64,000 nt of DNA from Melanocharis versteri. Its lineage: Eukaryota > Chordata > Aves > Passeriformes > Melanocharitidae. Positions 1 to 12,768 of the stretch are shown piece by piece (the first letter of the stretch is position 1; the number at the start of each line of letters is the position of its first letter). Where the stretch lies: contig VZTG01003225.1 of assembly GCA_013397845.1 (NCBI GenBank), positions 975,538 to 1,039,537 of the forward strand. The letters run 5' to 3'. The notes below the pieces were generated by a model. It saw only the letters and a list, made by a program, of their open reading frames with translations. It made no database searches and was not told where the DNA came from. A program made the position numbers and the translations under genes.

Positions 1-1011
1 GACACATGGAGCTGTGTGTTGAAATAGACTTGGAAAAAGAAAATTGTTTCAGAAAGCTATGAAAACAAAAATCTGGGTGCTTACAAATCTGCAGCCAGGA
101 GAGCGAAGAAAGAATGATGTCACTTCATAGACCTCAGAGATCTACTTTTTTCATTTACCATTTTTAGAAGTGGGGAAGGTTGTGGAGCTTAATATAATCT
201 ACTCTGGAGTCTAGTTCAGACAGGAATTGCTATTTAACTACAGGAACCACAAGCATGGTCCCTATTATGCAGGCAACAAGAAGCACAAATTTTTCAAATG
301 TATGTGGATGCTGTGAGTGAGTACATGCAAAGTTGGGGCTTGGACACAGTCTCCAGGATACAGCCACAGACTGGCTGTGCCTAGATAGTTTAGACATTGC
401 AGCCACTTGCTAAGAATCTTTTGTGTCCACCAGAGCATGTGAGAGACATTTGGAACCTTTCAGCTGATCTTCAGATCAATAATATTACTGAGAATGCTTT
501 CCTAGAAAATATGATCAAAAGCTGAGAAGTTCTGTTGTTCAGATACTATTGTAAAATATGTGTATTAGTCAAAAGATCATATTGGATTTCTGCATTGCCA
601 AACACAGGATCACTAAAATAGGGAAAAATATCCCATTAGTCCAGTAGGCTGGGAAGTGCTGGTGCATCTCTCTGAAGTGTCATATGGTGTATTAGCATAA
701 ACCAACCCATTTCAAACCCTGAAAATATGTGTTTATTTCTCTTCTTCAAGACTGCTTAAATATTTGAAGTTACAGTTTTTCCCTTGTAATATAAATTGCT
801 ACAAGAAATGTAAATTAATTGTTGCTTATTTAATTGATAATAATTACATTTAACAATCTGTGCCGCAAAAGGTAATGGCTGTGGAAGTCAAAAGGCATTT
901 GCACAGAAGTTTAACTTGGTGATAAATGGCTTCCTTGTGTGAGATGGCACATAAGAGCTGCAAATACAGTCCCATCTTTAAAGACTTGAAAAATTCTGGT
1001 TTAGCTGCAAG

Positions 1012-1033
1012 AAAAAAAAAAAAAAAAAAAAAA
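1012..1033. repeat. Poly-A tract
   Basis: An uninterrupted run of 22 A is followed by a further A-rich stretch to about 1050. It could be a simple repeat or an old retroposon tail. No recognisable element precedes it. Confidence 0.9.
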
Positions 1034-1189
1034 GGAGAAAAAAAATTTTCTATGCCCCTTCTTTCGGTGTTGAATAGGACAATATTCTGGAATGTGATTG
1101 TAAAAATTAGAAAGATCCCTTTAAAAGTAGTAATTGTTTATTTTAAATTTTAATTCCTATAGTGTCAGAACACCTCAAAAATGCTCATG

Positions 1190-1262
1190 AAAGCATCATA
1201 GATTCATAGAGAGATGGTGTTAAAGGACATAAGGCATCAGAATAGAATTCAGTCCAACTTTC
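1190..1262 (-). mobile_element. Decayed CR1-like LINE 3' end
   Basis: The + strand shows atcatagattcatag, then a diverged aaaggaca segment and cagtccaac. This order resembles the reverse complement of the CR1 3' UTR, which ends in ATTCTATG-type repeats. The match is by eye and strongly diverged. No ORF portion is present, as expected for 5'-truncated CR1 copies. Confidence 0.35.
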
Positions 1263-1377
1263 TGTATATCATGGGCCGTTATACTTCACTGAATTACTGC
1301 CAAACTGAGCCCAGTGGCTTCAATTTCACTGAGACATAACTGGTGTTTGGCAAGAGCAGAAAGTATCCTCACAGTGC

Positions 1378-1450
1378 CCATTTCAAATTATGGAATTATT
1401 AGTTTCCTTATTATATAGATGGGACACAGAGTAGTTTGGGGAACCATTGA
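1378..1450 (-). mobile_element. Possible MIR-like SINE remnant
   Basis: The segment tagatgggacacagagtag, followed by a gaaccattgaaaggtc block, resembles the MIR region that reads as a cagatgagg...cacagag...aaggtc pattern on the reverse strand. It is very degenerate and could be chance. Confidence 0.25.
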
Positions 1451-4069
1451 AAGGTCTTTCTGGATGCTATATGCTCCACCAAGAGGCTATTTTCTCATGG
1501 AAAAAAAAAAGAAAACACCACAGGAATCTTGAGGTCTCACTAACTCCTTCTCCATAAAACTGACTTCTCCTGACGCTAGGGGTGATAATGAGAATTTGAC
1601 GATTGTTCTGTGACTTGTGTGATATTTTCAGTCCTGGCTGGAACACATTAAAAAGCTGTTTTGAAGATAGAGGATACATTACTGTGATCACACTAGAAAA
1701 AAAGTTCAAAATCTGTGCTTGCTCTCTAAAAGCACTGAACTGCCTGAAGAAAATAGATGTGTTAGCATAGGCAAAATTACCCAAACCTTGTGCCAGAATT
1801 GAAATTCACATTTCCTTGCTCACATAAGAATGTGTAAATTGGGGTTTTTTTATATAAATAAAGTAAAAAAGCCAAATTGTAATTGTTTTTGTGGTCAGAG
1901 TTTCCAGCGACAGGCACCACGTCCTGTGAGCTTGCAAAGACATTGTGACCACTCTGGAAATAATGGTTGCGCTGTCTCCAGCAGCACTGGGACCACTGCA
2001 CACTGTCTACATGCATCAGTAATGTATGGACAGTGCTATTTGCAAGACACCACAGATTTTGGGTTCCTGATCCAGAAATGTCAGTCTGTCCATTTAGTCC
2101 AGTTCCTCTTCATTATGGAAAACAAACGGGACATTCCAGTCACCAGACTTGTAGCTGTCACTGGGTAGATGATGGTCCCTGCCTGCAATTCCATGAGTAA
2201 ACCAGACAGACCTGTGGCACTGAGTTGAGAGCTGGCATATAAATATCTGCCCAGGTGACCTGTTGGCACATTTTCTCGATTTATCCCATGTCACCCCACT
2301 GTCTCCCAGACTGTCTTGGTGTCATTCTCAGAATAACCTGGGTGAGGGTGGTTTTTAGGAAGAATGACTGAAGCCACCCTCTGCTGGGAGCAGGCAGGGC
2401 TGAGCTGTGTGCACACAAGTGCTGTACTGGCACCCTCCTGAGGGCTGGAGAATGGGCCTCACCTGCTTCATTTGGGAATAATGTACTTTATAAATGGTTC
2501 CAGACCCATTAGCAATGTATCCTTGTGCACTGGATCACCAAGCCATATAAACTTAGAATGGCTCAGATGAGAGCAAAATTACATTTCTGTTATATTAACG
2601 GAGCATCCATTGTGGAATTGAGGCTGACTTTGTTGTCTGTGTGGGACAATACCTGCTCTGATGCTGGAATGGAACTGGCAGATGATCTCTTGTATGCCAT
2701 GAAGCATGCTGATACAAAAGTAATCTGTCAAATTTTCTTGAAAAATATCAAACTGGTCAAATTAATTTCTACAAGCACAGCTGTCTGCATCACCAATACC
2801 TAGGAGCTTTAAGACCAGGGCTGCTGTGCTGCTGAAGCACAACCTTAGTCATACACCTTAACAGCTTTGAGGGCAGTGCTGCGGTGCAATTCGTAGCACT
2901 GATATACACACAGAAGACCTTTCTCAATATTGCTGTTACTGAGAACTTCAAATGAATGGATGCATTTCAAAGACTTCCCAGAAAATACATTTCCTTTTCA
3001 GCTGGCAGCTCAGTTATTCATCTAAGTAGTCTGTGGATTAAGTAATTTGACAGGTTTCTTTTGTGAAACAATTGTGTGTTACTGCTCTCTCCTTTTTCCA
3101 TCTCACCTGTACAACTAACCCAGAAATTCGACACAGACATTTCAAGGCACACACCAGGACGAGCCAGCAGCCACGGCAAGTAGCATGTGATGGTGCTGGT
3201 AACTACCACAGGGCCCATAAATGGGTTCAAAAACCAGGGAGGGAAAACCAGAAGCAGGGAAAGGGTTAAGAAGATTGTTTTTTCCTATTTGCTTATTAGC
3301 TCACTTCTTGGCATAAGTCTCTCTGGACATGGACAAAGAGGGAGCACAGATTTTAGTCATTTGATATCTCGGAAGATGAGTGCAGAGAGGTCAAGTTGAG
3401 GGACAGCATCATGTATTGTAACGCAGCAGAATGATCTGGTATGTAATTTATTAAGTGACCAGGCAGATTGGGCAATCTGATTTTTCTATGTGTAGGAACT
3501 CTGTTTGTTGGTACTGTTGGCACTTCTTTGTGTTTTTGCTGTGCTGCAGGGTGGGGAGGGTGGGAAGAGGCTGGACTCTCCCCATTCAGATGCAGCTGCC
3601 ATGCCATGACACTGTCCTGTGTGTTTCCCTGGGGATGAGTTTCACAGCACAGACACTCAGACCACAAACACTTGTGAGCAGGTGGTGTAAGGCAGTGCCA
3701 GTGTCCCCACAGAATGTCCCCACAGCACTGCGAGATGCAGTTCTGGGGAGCAGGGGCCACACGTGCCATTGTGTTTTACCTCCAGCAGATCATCATATCC
3801 ACCCACCTAAAATTCCATCTCTGTTTTCTGTATAGATCCTGACAGAACAGCTCAAGTACACTGTGTACAGTCAGAGGACAAGTATTGATTTTGCTGTACC
3901 TGAATAAAATTTTTAACAGAAAAACAAAGCTAATGTTGGTGTTTCGGTTCTTCTCTCTTTTGACTTTTGTGCGTGGGTTTCTGTTCTCACCATGTAGTGT
4001 TTGATCCATGTGAGGTACACAGTCAGAGCTTGATTTTTAAGATGTGCACGACCCAGGCTCTGATCTGTG

Positions 4070-4620
4070 CAGGCACAATTTCAGAGCCAGTAAATAATTT
4101 TGCCTATGTTTTATTGCCTGTATTTAATTGAAGTGCAAAGCAATAATTTCCTTCCTACCGACAAATCAGCAAATAAGATAGGCAGTTATTACATTTTTCT
4201 GGTGTAATTATCAGAAACCGTACCCTACCACATCAGCATTGCCTAAAAAGTTTCAACGTGTAGTTTATTTGCACTTCACTGGGCCAAGGGACAACTAGCC
4301 TGATCTGAAGTGTATCCTTATTTATTTTGAAGATATTGCTGTAAATTAAGGTTATTAAGGTATTATTTTAATAATAGATATAGTATACATTAGTTGTGTT
4401 GCTAATTATATTGTCATGCAAACATTTGCAGCCTTATTAACGTACACACCATTGATACTTAAAAGCATCGTTGCCTGATGGTGATAATACATCTTCACTA
4501 TTGGATGATCTATGACTGCAAGCATTAAATACTCCCTCCTTTAAAGTCATTAATCCCTACTTTCTTCGAATACGTTTAATTAAAAAGTTCCATTTTCCAG
4601 TAATTGCTGTTTTTATATAA
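4070..4620. other. AT-rich block, candidate conserved noncoding element
   Basis: This intronic block of about 550 bp has no coding frame and no repeat signature. It is dense in TAATTA/ATTAAT-type homeodomain core motifs and TTAT runs, for example 4376-4460 and 4540-4590. Such texture is common in deeply conserved enhancers near developmental regulators like LDB2. Conservation cannot be judged from one sequence, so this is only a candidate. Confidence 0.25.
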
Positions 4621-6955
4621 CCCTGAAATGGAATTTTATTCAGGCACAAGGTCTTTTATATAAACATCCATCTGTCCGCAGCATAATAGTGCTGGGACAA
4701 GTTTTGTGGATTGGGTGAGAAGTGAAGAGATTACAGAAGACTCTGTGTCCCTGTAAGAACTGTGAACTTTTGTCCTTTGTGTAACAGCTTTGGAGCATTT
4801 TTGCTTTCAGAATTTTAGTGTCGAACAAGGAATTTCAGAGTCAAATGGAGAGAAAACCGTGAAACAATGGATTTTATGCCTACTGGAGTTGCAATACTAG
4901 TTTATAAAAAAGCTTCTTCCTTATTCCTTTTTTTTCTATGTCAAGGTCTGCACTGCAAAGTATCCTCCTTTCTATTTGAACACAGAATTAAGCAAATCTC
5001 AATTGCATGTATAAAAATACATATACATATAGATATATATCTCCTCTGTGCTTCAGACTGAGAGATATCACTAATAAAAAGAAAATACGTTGGTATTAAT
5101 AAGGTTGGCATTCAAAAAGTATGAAATAAATGCATGGAACTTTGTCAGCTTATTAATCATTCCATTACAAGTGGTGTTTTTACTTTCATTGCTCTAACAT
5201 CTAACCACAGTTCACTGGCTAAAGGCCAAGGTAGCTTTTGCATTGGCACATTACCATGCGGTGTACTTCTGTACTTCTCTTCCATTTATTAATGCTGCAG
5301 ACTTCCTACAATTCAGGCTAAAAATAGAACTGGTTATGTGAAAAACACTGCATTTGTGCTTGAGCTGCAGTATAGAAACAAGAGGATTTTATATGGATGG
5401 GGGAAGAGATTCATGACACAGAGGAGCTATCTGCTTATATTCTGGAAAAACCTTTCTTTTTTCATGGTTGTAAATAAAATTAGAGTTGCTATGTACACGT
5501 TAGTCTGAAGGATGAATCACAGTTGTTGTATTGCCTCAGTCTGTATGAATCTTCATGTGTATCTATTGTAGGAAGGAGAGATGATTTCTTGTACAAGGAA
5601 ACCTGAAAATAGAACAATGTATGGAAGTGAATTTGTAAAATCAAAGGTGAATGGGATGTTTTGTTTTTCAGTATAGAGACTGTCTTTGTCTGTGGCACAT
5701 GTTTTGAAGTGGCCTCAAAAATTATATGTAAAACAAAAACTTCAACCTCACCACTAAATTTTTGGACTTGTATTTGGACCAGGCATAGTATCTCCTATTG
5801 TTCTGCTTTCAGTAACTTTAGGTCAGCATTTGCTATCTGCAGACCACTTCACCATGAAAACATTTCTAAACTTATTTCCAAGCTGTAATACAGCTGCACA
5901 CTAAAAATTGTCAGCATTCAAATGCAGTCCTTACATTCCTGATCTTTTTCATAATGCTGTGATTTGTTTTGAATCAACAGTAGTTTGAACAAGACAAACA
6001 ACATACCGGATTCCATCTGAACCTAAGGGAGCTGCCAGGGACACAGGTGAAGAGTGATAGTGGATGCATTTCATAGTCAAAATGAAAAGCAGCAAAACTG
6101 ATAAGGTCTCATTGTTGCACAAATAGAAAAAGCTAACAGTTTGCATATCAGAAATATCAGGTGTTAGGATTTGACTCAGAACTGCTGAATAGAAGCTTGT
6201 TTGCGTTTGGAGAAATAGAGAGGAAGGAAATGTCATGCAGCAACATCACACATGATAGTGATGGGAGATGGCAAACAAGGAAATAGACCTTTCCGATGCT
6301 GTTTCCTAGAGATACTGTTTGGACTGGCTGTGATGGTGGATTATTAAGGAATTCTGATTATTAAATATCTGTGCTTGGCAAAGAATAAGAGAGCAATGAA
6401 CCTCTTTTGAAGTACATGACAGTCTCTGAAGTCAGCCTTGTTTTGTTCTTAACTTGGTACTGTGTAAGAAATAATATTGGTGATCATGTTAGAAGCAGAG
6501 GCAATAACATTGAAATGAGAACAAATTGTAAGCTGTATGATTTTTGAACTATCTAAAGAAAATGAAATTAAGAAAGCTTTCAAATGCCATGCGCTTTTCA
6601 CCAGGCCACTGAAACACACTGAGATCAAACAATAGCTACTGTGTTTCTCTGTCCATTCATAACCTATAATTGGATTTAAAAAAGGATGTATTAGTTCAAA
6701 GGACAAGGCTTAAGTAAAAAATATTTGGTGCAAAGTGCTTAGTTCCTCCTTTTAATTATTACAGACCAGCCTTAAACCTTACCTAACGGTGGAACTCCAT
6801 CCAAATCTAGTACAGACTGAAATTAATGAATCTGCACCAATTTACATTAAAATTTAATTTTGTCCTGACAAGCTCTCTGAAATTGATACTCACTGCAATA
6901 CTGAGTGCAGTATAAAAGATCATATCATGCAGTCAACATGATGCACTTTGCAATG

Positions 6956-6979
6956 TAATTTAACACTAATGTTAAATTA
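6956..6979. repeat. Perfect 10-bp inverted repeat, 4-nt loop
   Basis: The arm taatttaaca at 6956-6965 pairs exactly with tgttaaatta at 6970-6979 across the loop ctaa. The arms are AT-rich, so chance occurrence in this composition is plausible. Confidence 0.85.
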
Positions 6980-7217
6980 AATTACAAAGATAAATTTTAT
7001 GGTCTCTCTTAAAATCATTTAAGAGCTTAATTCTTATCTGAGATGTGTAAGACACAAATCTTTCCTATTGATCACTGACTATATAGATAATTGTGAGAGA
7101 AGAATCACAAAATATGATGGGCTGGCCAAGGCTTTTCTTTGCGATACAGAGTTGTGATTTGATGTATTAGTCCTTTATTGCGACTAGGATCTCTGCTGAA
7201 GGAAAAGGCTCGAGTAG

Positions 7218-7376
7218 GTTGTCCTCGTTGAAGAAAATGCCAATCTGTACAGTTTGGATGAGGTCAGATTGCACCAGGAGATCCATAAAGAAGATTTAGA
7301 CAATGTTAAGCAAGATTTAGATGATTCAGATTGTAGATTTTCATGGCCTTCAGAATTAAGCCCATCAGGAGGAAGA
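7218..7376 (+). pseudogene. Coding-like fragment, unassigned (possible gene relic)
   Basis: Fifty-three codons lie open between a TAG at 7215-7217 and a TGA at 7377-7379. The conceptual peptide is unusually protein-like: it is acidic and Leu-rich, with a helical-looking centre (LHQEIHKEDLDNVKQDLDD) and then SWPSELSPSGG. Reading the same frame outward (about 7094-7548) gives further plausible segments such as YDGLAKAFLCDTEL and FQEHLLMLLKPSALTLFDLS, separated by six or more stops. There is no clear splice site, poly-A tail or initiator. I do not recognise the parent protein. It could be a decayed retrocopy or repeat-encoded protein, or a coincidence of composition. Confidence 0.25.
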
Positions 7377-9434
7377 TGAGACTCATCCTATAAGTCCTTT
7401 TATTTTCACTAGCTGAAAATACATACAGCAACTGGATGCAGTTTGCCTCTGCCATTGGGATTCCAGGAACATCTACTTATGTTATTGAAACCAAGTGCCC
7501 TTACTTTGTTTGATTTGTCATCAAAAGAACAGAAAGGAAGCAGTTAACCTTTACTATTCACTTTGGTGTAGGAAGAACTGTGAGCCCAGCTGGTGGAAAC
7601 AAAATTAAAAGCCCACAAGACTTGTGTGTGATGCTGTTGAACAAGGGGGTTTTCAAAACATCTCCCCATTGTACAGAAGGTGAATAGGAAAAAGTGCATT
7701 TGCTGAAAGGACATTCTTTTAATGTCTGGGTAATGAGGGGAAGAGTGAACCATTTCAAGTTGCAGAGTTCTTGCAAAGAATTAAAAAAATAGAAATAATT
7801 TTTAAAAACAGCATTAAAACTTCAAAGAGAGAAGCAAAACTACAAACAGTGGAGCTCCTTTCTAAACACTTTCTAAACTATGGGTCTTAAAAAAATTAAG
7901 CAAAATCACAAGGAAAAACTTTTCAGAGTTTGAGGGGGGAGGGTTATCAAATAGTTACAGCAATGACTGAGAGCCCTAAAACATTTTTTTAATGCTTAAG
8001 AATATCCTGAAACAGAATTCCTTCCAGCACATGCTGTAATGATGAGTATACTGACAAAGTGATAACTAAATATGGTATATGTCAAAGTTATCTCCACAAA
8101 TGCACTCCAGCTTCCCCATAGACAAGGAAAGGAGAGCACATCTGTCCAGTTCAACATTCATTATGCGGCATCTTGAAGGTGCTTCACACCACTCATTACT
8201 TACAAGCTGAAGATAGATGTCACTAAAACTGATGCTATCCACTGTAAGAAACGCTTAGTTTAGTACAAAGGATGCTAAGTAGACCCTCAAATTAGGTTCT
8301 TTTCAGGGTAGAATGTGCTCAGCTATCTGCACAGCACTTTAGCAGCAGCTCTGCAGGAGCAGGGACATTGACAGGGATGCTTTCCTGGTTCTGGAACTGT
8401 TAAATGCAGAGCCCTTCTGCTAGTCTGGGCACACTGCAGGGAGTGAGGAACCTGCAGTCCTTGCTGGGATGCAAGGAAGGGGGAAGAAACTTTCTGAACT
8501 GTAAAGGAGGTTGTGTTCCCTACTGACCAGGAGCAGAGTTTTGATGCTTTCATGGTGCCACCACAAGGAAAGGCAGAATTAATTGACACAAGAGCTAACA
8601 AAATTTCTATAGTCACCTGAATTGCTCCAGAGTGCATGGAGGAGAGGGCACTGGTGGAAGTTGTTATCTAGCTGATATGTAAAGGAGTGGGGAGGAAAAA
8701 AGAAAAAAAAAACCAAGGGAAGAAGAATATAAATTGGGGTGCAGCACACTGACTAGAATTAGCTGCAATGCTGCTGATGGCTGTGCTGTGTTAAGATCTG
8801 TTTCATATGCACTCATAGTATTTGCCTGAAAAACATGTTTTTTAAGCTTAGTCTTACCTGAAATGAATGCTGCTTCTTTCCATTATCACTGTTGCTGGGA
8901 ATTGAAATGGCTGCAGATACAGAACAGTGTAAAACATGATGAGCTATGTAGCTTGGGAGCAATTGAGCAGCTGAATACTGCATTATTGAGAAATCATTCG
9001 CTACCTCTGGGTGTTAGTGAGAAACTGGAGAGTCCTAGACTGGCATTCAGGGCACAGCATAGGATGAATAAACATTACTGAGTGCTGAGTATTTGCTAGT
9101 GAATCCAGCATGGAGCTTCAGCAGTTGTGTGTCATCCCACTGCGTCTTCCAGGGTTGGCAACACACACAAAAGGAATAGTGAATGCCAGGAGCCTTGTGG
9201 CAGGATTATTTCCTAAATAACCAAATTATCAATGAAATTAATGACATTTTGTATGAAGTGCAGCAGGCAAAACAGCCATATTTTCAAGTGTCAGCATGTG
9301 AGAACCATTTAAATATATATCAGTAGTCCCCAAGGGACTTGTAGATAGCTACATAAAATTGTTGTTTTTACGTGCATACCTTTCTATTGCCAAATTATTC
9401 CTGGCTTAGCATTTTACATCTTGTCTAGTTAAGA

Positions 9435-9530
9435 TAGGAATCTCTTTAGAACAAGGGACTCAGTATTTTGTAAAATATATGTGTATCTCTGGCATTGTAC
9501 AAATAGTAAGCTGTAGATGCAAATGATCGT
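9435..9530 (+). mobile_element. Ancient L2/CR1-clade LINE 3' tail (probable)
   Basis: The order is a ctctttagaacaagggact block, an A/T-rich tract, tgtatctctggcattgtac, then aaatagtaagctgtagatgcaaatgat. This follows the 3' end of L2-type elements, which read approximately aagctc..gggcaggga..tgtatc..ctggcac..atagtagg..caataaatg. It is short and diverged, as expected of an ancient copy. Confidence 0.45.
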
Positions 9531-12065
9531 TAGTATTGGAAGTGTTAAGCTGGAAGTTCTAATTCCTAGCTTCTTAGGTGATTGCAAGTACAAATATTTC
9601 TTGACTCAGCATGATATCACAAAACATGGAACCTTCTCCCATGCTGAGTGATGGGTATTAAGTACATCCCAGACCCTGTAAATCTCCGGTTATGGAATTT
9701 GTCCCAGAATCTGCTTTTGCTATGATATTGTGCTGCAGAAACTCTTCCTGTATTTTTTAAAGCTAACACAAAATATCCACTCCATATGGTTTTGGAGATG
9801 TACTTACAATATGAGCCAAGTTCAACCTGATGTAGCGCTGTCTTGCTGAGGCCTGAGCTAGTCTAAAACAACTTCTTTCAGAGGTGTGATCCCATTCATC
9901 TCAATGAGGTTTTAAGTCAAAGCCTAAAGAAAGTATTTTTAGTAACAGTTTTAAAACCTTTTCATTACTATCTGTTTAAATCAAATGTCTTTAATTTAGG
10001 AGTAAATACAGTAAGCATGCCTATACCATATTTCGAAGCAGTTTCCCACCTCCTTGTAGATTTCAAAACTCACATTGTTTCCAACCTATGTAGCAAACCC
10101 AAGGACTTCAGTCTGTTTATACACAGCCAATCTAAAAAATCTTTGGCACAGAAGGAATTGGAAATACAGAGAAAACAGTAGTCACAGTAAACAAGCTAGG
10201 GATTACTCTGTGGCATGGGACTACTTAAGCTATTGGGGTTAAGAGCTGGCTTTTCATTCTGTCCCAAAGATCATCTAAGGTTTCACTAAAATAAATGACC
10301 CTGTGCAAACTGGATTTTGAATATTTAGGTTAAAATAACTGGGTTTATAATTTAAGTTGAAGCAGTTACTGAATGTGCTGCTTGCTACACTAACTATTGT
10401 CAAAATTGAACATTTATTTATTCCACGTATATCATTACATGCGATGTACAATGAACATTTATTAGTTTCACATCTCAGCAGGAGTGCACAGTGACTCTTC
10501 AAAAAGGGAAAGCTGGTAGCAAGAATAATAAGTTGAGTGATGGGAATCTCAAAGCCCCTTCTTTTGGCTTAAAGTTTATCTTGCAGGGAAGGACCATGAA
10601 TATAGCTGATCCACCGAAATGTACTGACGGAAGAGACTTGTATTTGACTTGACATACTGGGCAAGAGCTTAGAACAAAGCCAAAGCATTCCCCACTAGAA
10701 AAACAAGTATGTGAAAAACCGCCTTATTTCTTTCAGTTCATAAAAAGCCCCAAACATTTCTCATTTATATCTCCATGTTTTTAATGGAAAACAAAGATGG
10801 TTTTTAAGATGAAAATGTTCTGTATTCACATGTGATCCTTAAAAAACACATGCTATTTTGAGCAGTGAATTGCAAGCCGGCCAGTGAAAGAAGCAGCAAT
10901 ATGTTCCTAGGAAATTTTCATTCCTCCCTCTGTTCTGCAGGGGAATGATACTTACATTAATTCTGAGAAACAAGCATGAGCAGAGAAATTTAAACTCAGC
11001 TATAAGCTTTCTCTATTCCTAACTCCAAAGAATGAACTGCATTGAGGACTGCAGCAATACTTTCCTGTTTCAGAGCCATGCTGCTGGGGGCCCAGAGCAC
11101 TCTTACAGGGTTTTGAATCCACTCCAGGAAGTCAGACTTCCAGGTATAGCTCTTTTACAGGGCCTGAAAAAATATCTCCTTCCTCACTGCAGGTGTATCA
11201 GGAACATATTGTGGACCTCCTGAAACATGTACCTGTGGATGTGCATAAAACAGTGGATGTGGATGTGCAGAGACAGTTCGTGTCAGAAATTCTGCCCCAC
11301 TGAAGAAATGGGACCTTTCCCAGGGAAATGTATTGGGACCAGAATTTCTCTAGCAGCGTTAACTGGAGTTGTTTTCTCTCGAGCACATAGAGGGTGTGCA
11401 GAGGGAAGACTGCATTTCAGCATAGAAATAAAATGTCGTTGTGTTTAGATTCGTTGGTTAATAACTCAGAGTCTCTGTGGATGATAAAAAATGAATTCTG
11501 AAAGAAAGCACTGAACCTCTTCAAGGCTGCACATTGTATTCCAGATATAGCTTCACTGTCAACATCCTACCTGAATATTAGCCAATTATTAATACTCCCA
11601 TTCAAATGGGGGTTTTGTCACTTTTAGGAAGGGTTGTAAATCAACATGTGCTCTGAATATGCAACAGTTCCTATAATTTTCAAGTGATTAATACAGGCAT
11701 TTGACCAGGAGAAGTTTCAGGCATCAAAGAGTTAAAACTACATTTCAGTAGAACTTCAGGGAACACTCTCATCGCTGCCTGGTTCCTTGCTGGCTCATTC
11801 AGAAAAACTGATGTTACATTATACATTAACATTTGTAAGTGTCATCTACATGAAAAAATTTAGCTATTTCCATTTTTTAAATTGTAGTTAGTGAAACTTT
11901 TATATATACAGACAAAATGGGCAGCCACGGGAAGATACTTAAAACTTGCTTATTTTTGTAGACCATGGGACTCGTTGGCCACCTGACACTTACTGACCAG
12001 GCATGTTTCCTGATTTAAAGGAACTGGCTGGGTGATTATGTAGTGTCACCAGCTAAGTACGGCAA

Positions 12066-12300
12066 GACTCGAGGCTCAGCGATTTCTCTTTAAAATGCAA
12101 AAAGCGTTGAAAAGCTGAAGGGCTGCCGTTCCTTTGTGCTGCTGGCACGGCGGCAGGGGAGCCTGTTCGCTGGGGCAGCTCTGCCACCTGCAGCTCAGCG
12201 CCGGCAGGACCGCACTGCCTGCTCCGACCGAGCAGCCTTCCCTCCCGCAAACGCAAAAACCCTCGTGGAGGCAAGGGACTTCGCTGAGGAGGGTAATCGC
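12066..12300. other. CpG-rich patch inside LDB2 intron
   Basis: I count 17 CpG dinucleotides in about 235 bp, against a strongly CpG-poor background. The central part is also GC-rich (about 12120-12245). It could be a small CpG island marking an alternative promoter or enhancer, or a GC-rich insertion. No TATA box, initiator or donor-flanked first exon stands out. The 111-codon minus-strand frame over it follows from the GC content. Confidence 0.45.
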
Positions 12301-12720
12301 TAATTAAATTAGAAATGGAATGCGTTAGCTTATGGTATGCAAAAGGTAAAAGAGAGCTTTCACATCGGTCTTTCTTGCTAATCTTCACCGCTTCCAGATG
12401 AACATCTGTTCTCGGAACAGAATAAAAACCCAGCGTAAGGCTGAAACTATTCTTGGTGTGACTGGACTGATCTCAGAGCTGAATATGATCCCTCACCGAT
12501 AAAGGCCAGTTTGGGCTCTGCTGATAACTGAGGTGTTACAGGAAATTATGTGCGGATCCATATTCTCAGAGCCCTTTAAGTCCTGTCTGCAGTGTCACCA
12601 GTATCTCCTCATATAACTCCCTTCTTGAAACACACTGGTTTTGGAAACCTGTAAATGCTAGTTTTCTCCTCCAAAAAAATCATTAAAAAATAAATCAAAT
12701 TCTTCCAGATGTTTTACTAA

Positions 12721-12768
12721 CACCAAAAAAACCCAAAAAAAACCCCCAAAAAAACCCACCCCAAACAT
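12721..12768. repeat. A/C-rich low-complexity tract
   Basis: Short runs of A alternate with short runs of C (accaaaaaaacccaaaa and similar). This is simple low-complexity sequence. Confidence 0.85.

Noticed and set aside
2525..2803. 92-codon + frame with a fairly protein-like sequence
   Set aside because: I considered it as an exon, but no acceptor or donor fits its borders and I recognise no family.
3353..3769. 138-codon minus-strand frame in the LDB2 intron
   Set aside because: Its composition is Cys/His/Pro-rich without regular zinc-finger spacing. There is no splice context and an overlapping + frame exists.
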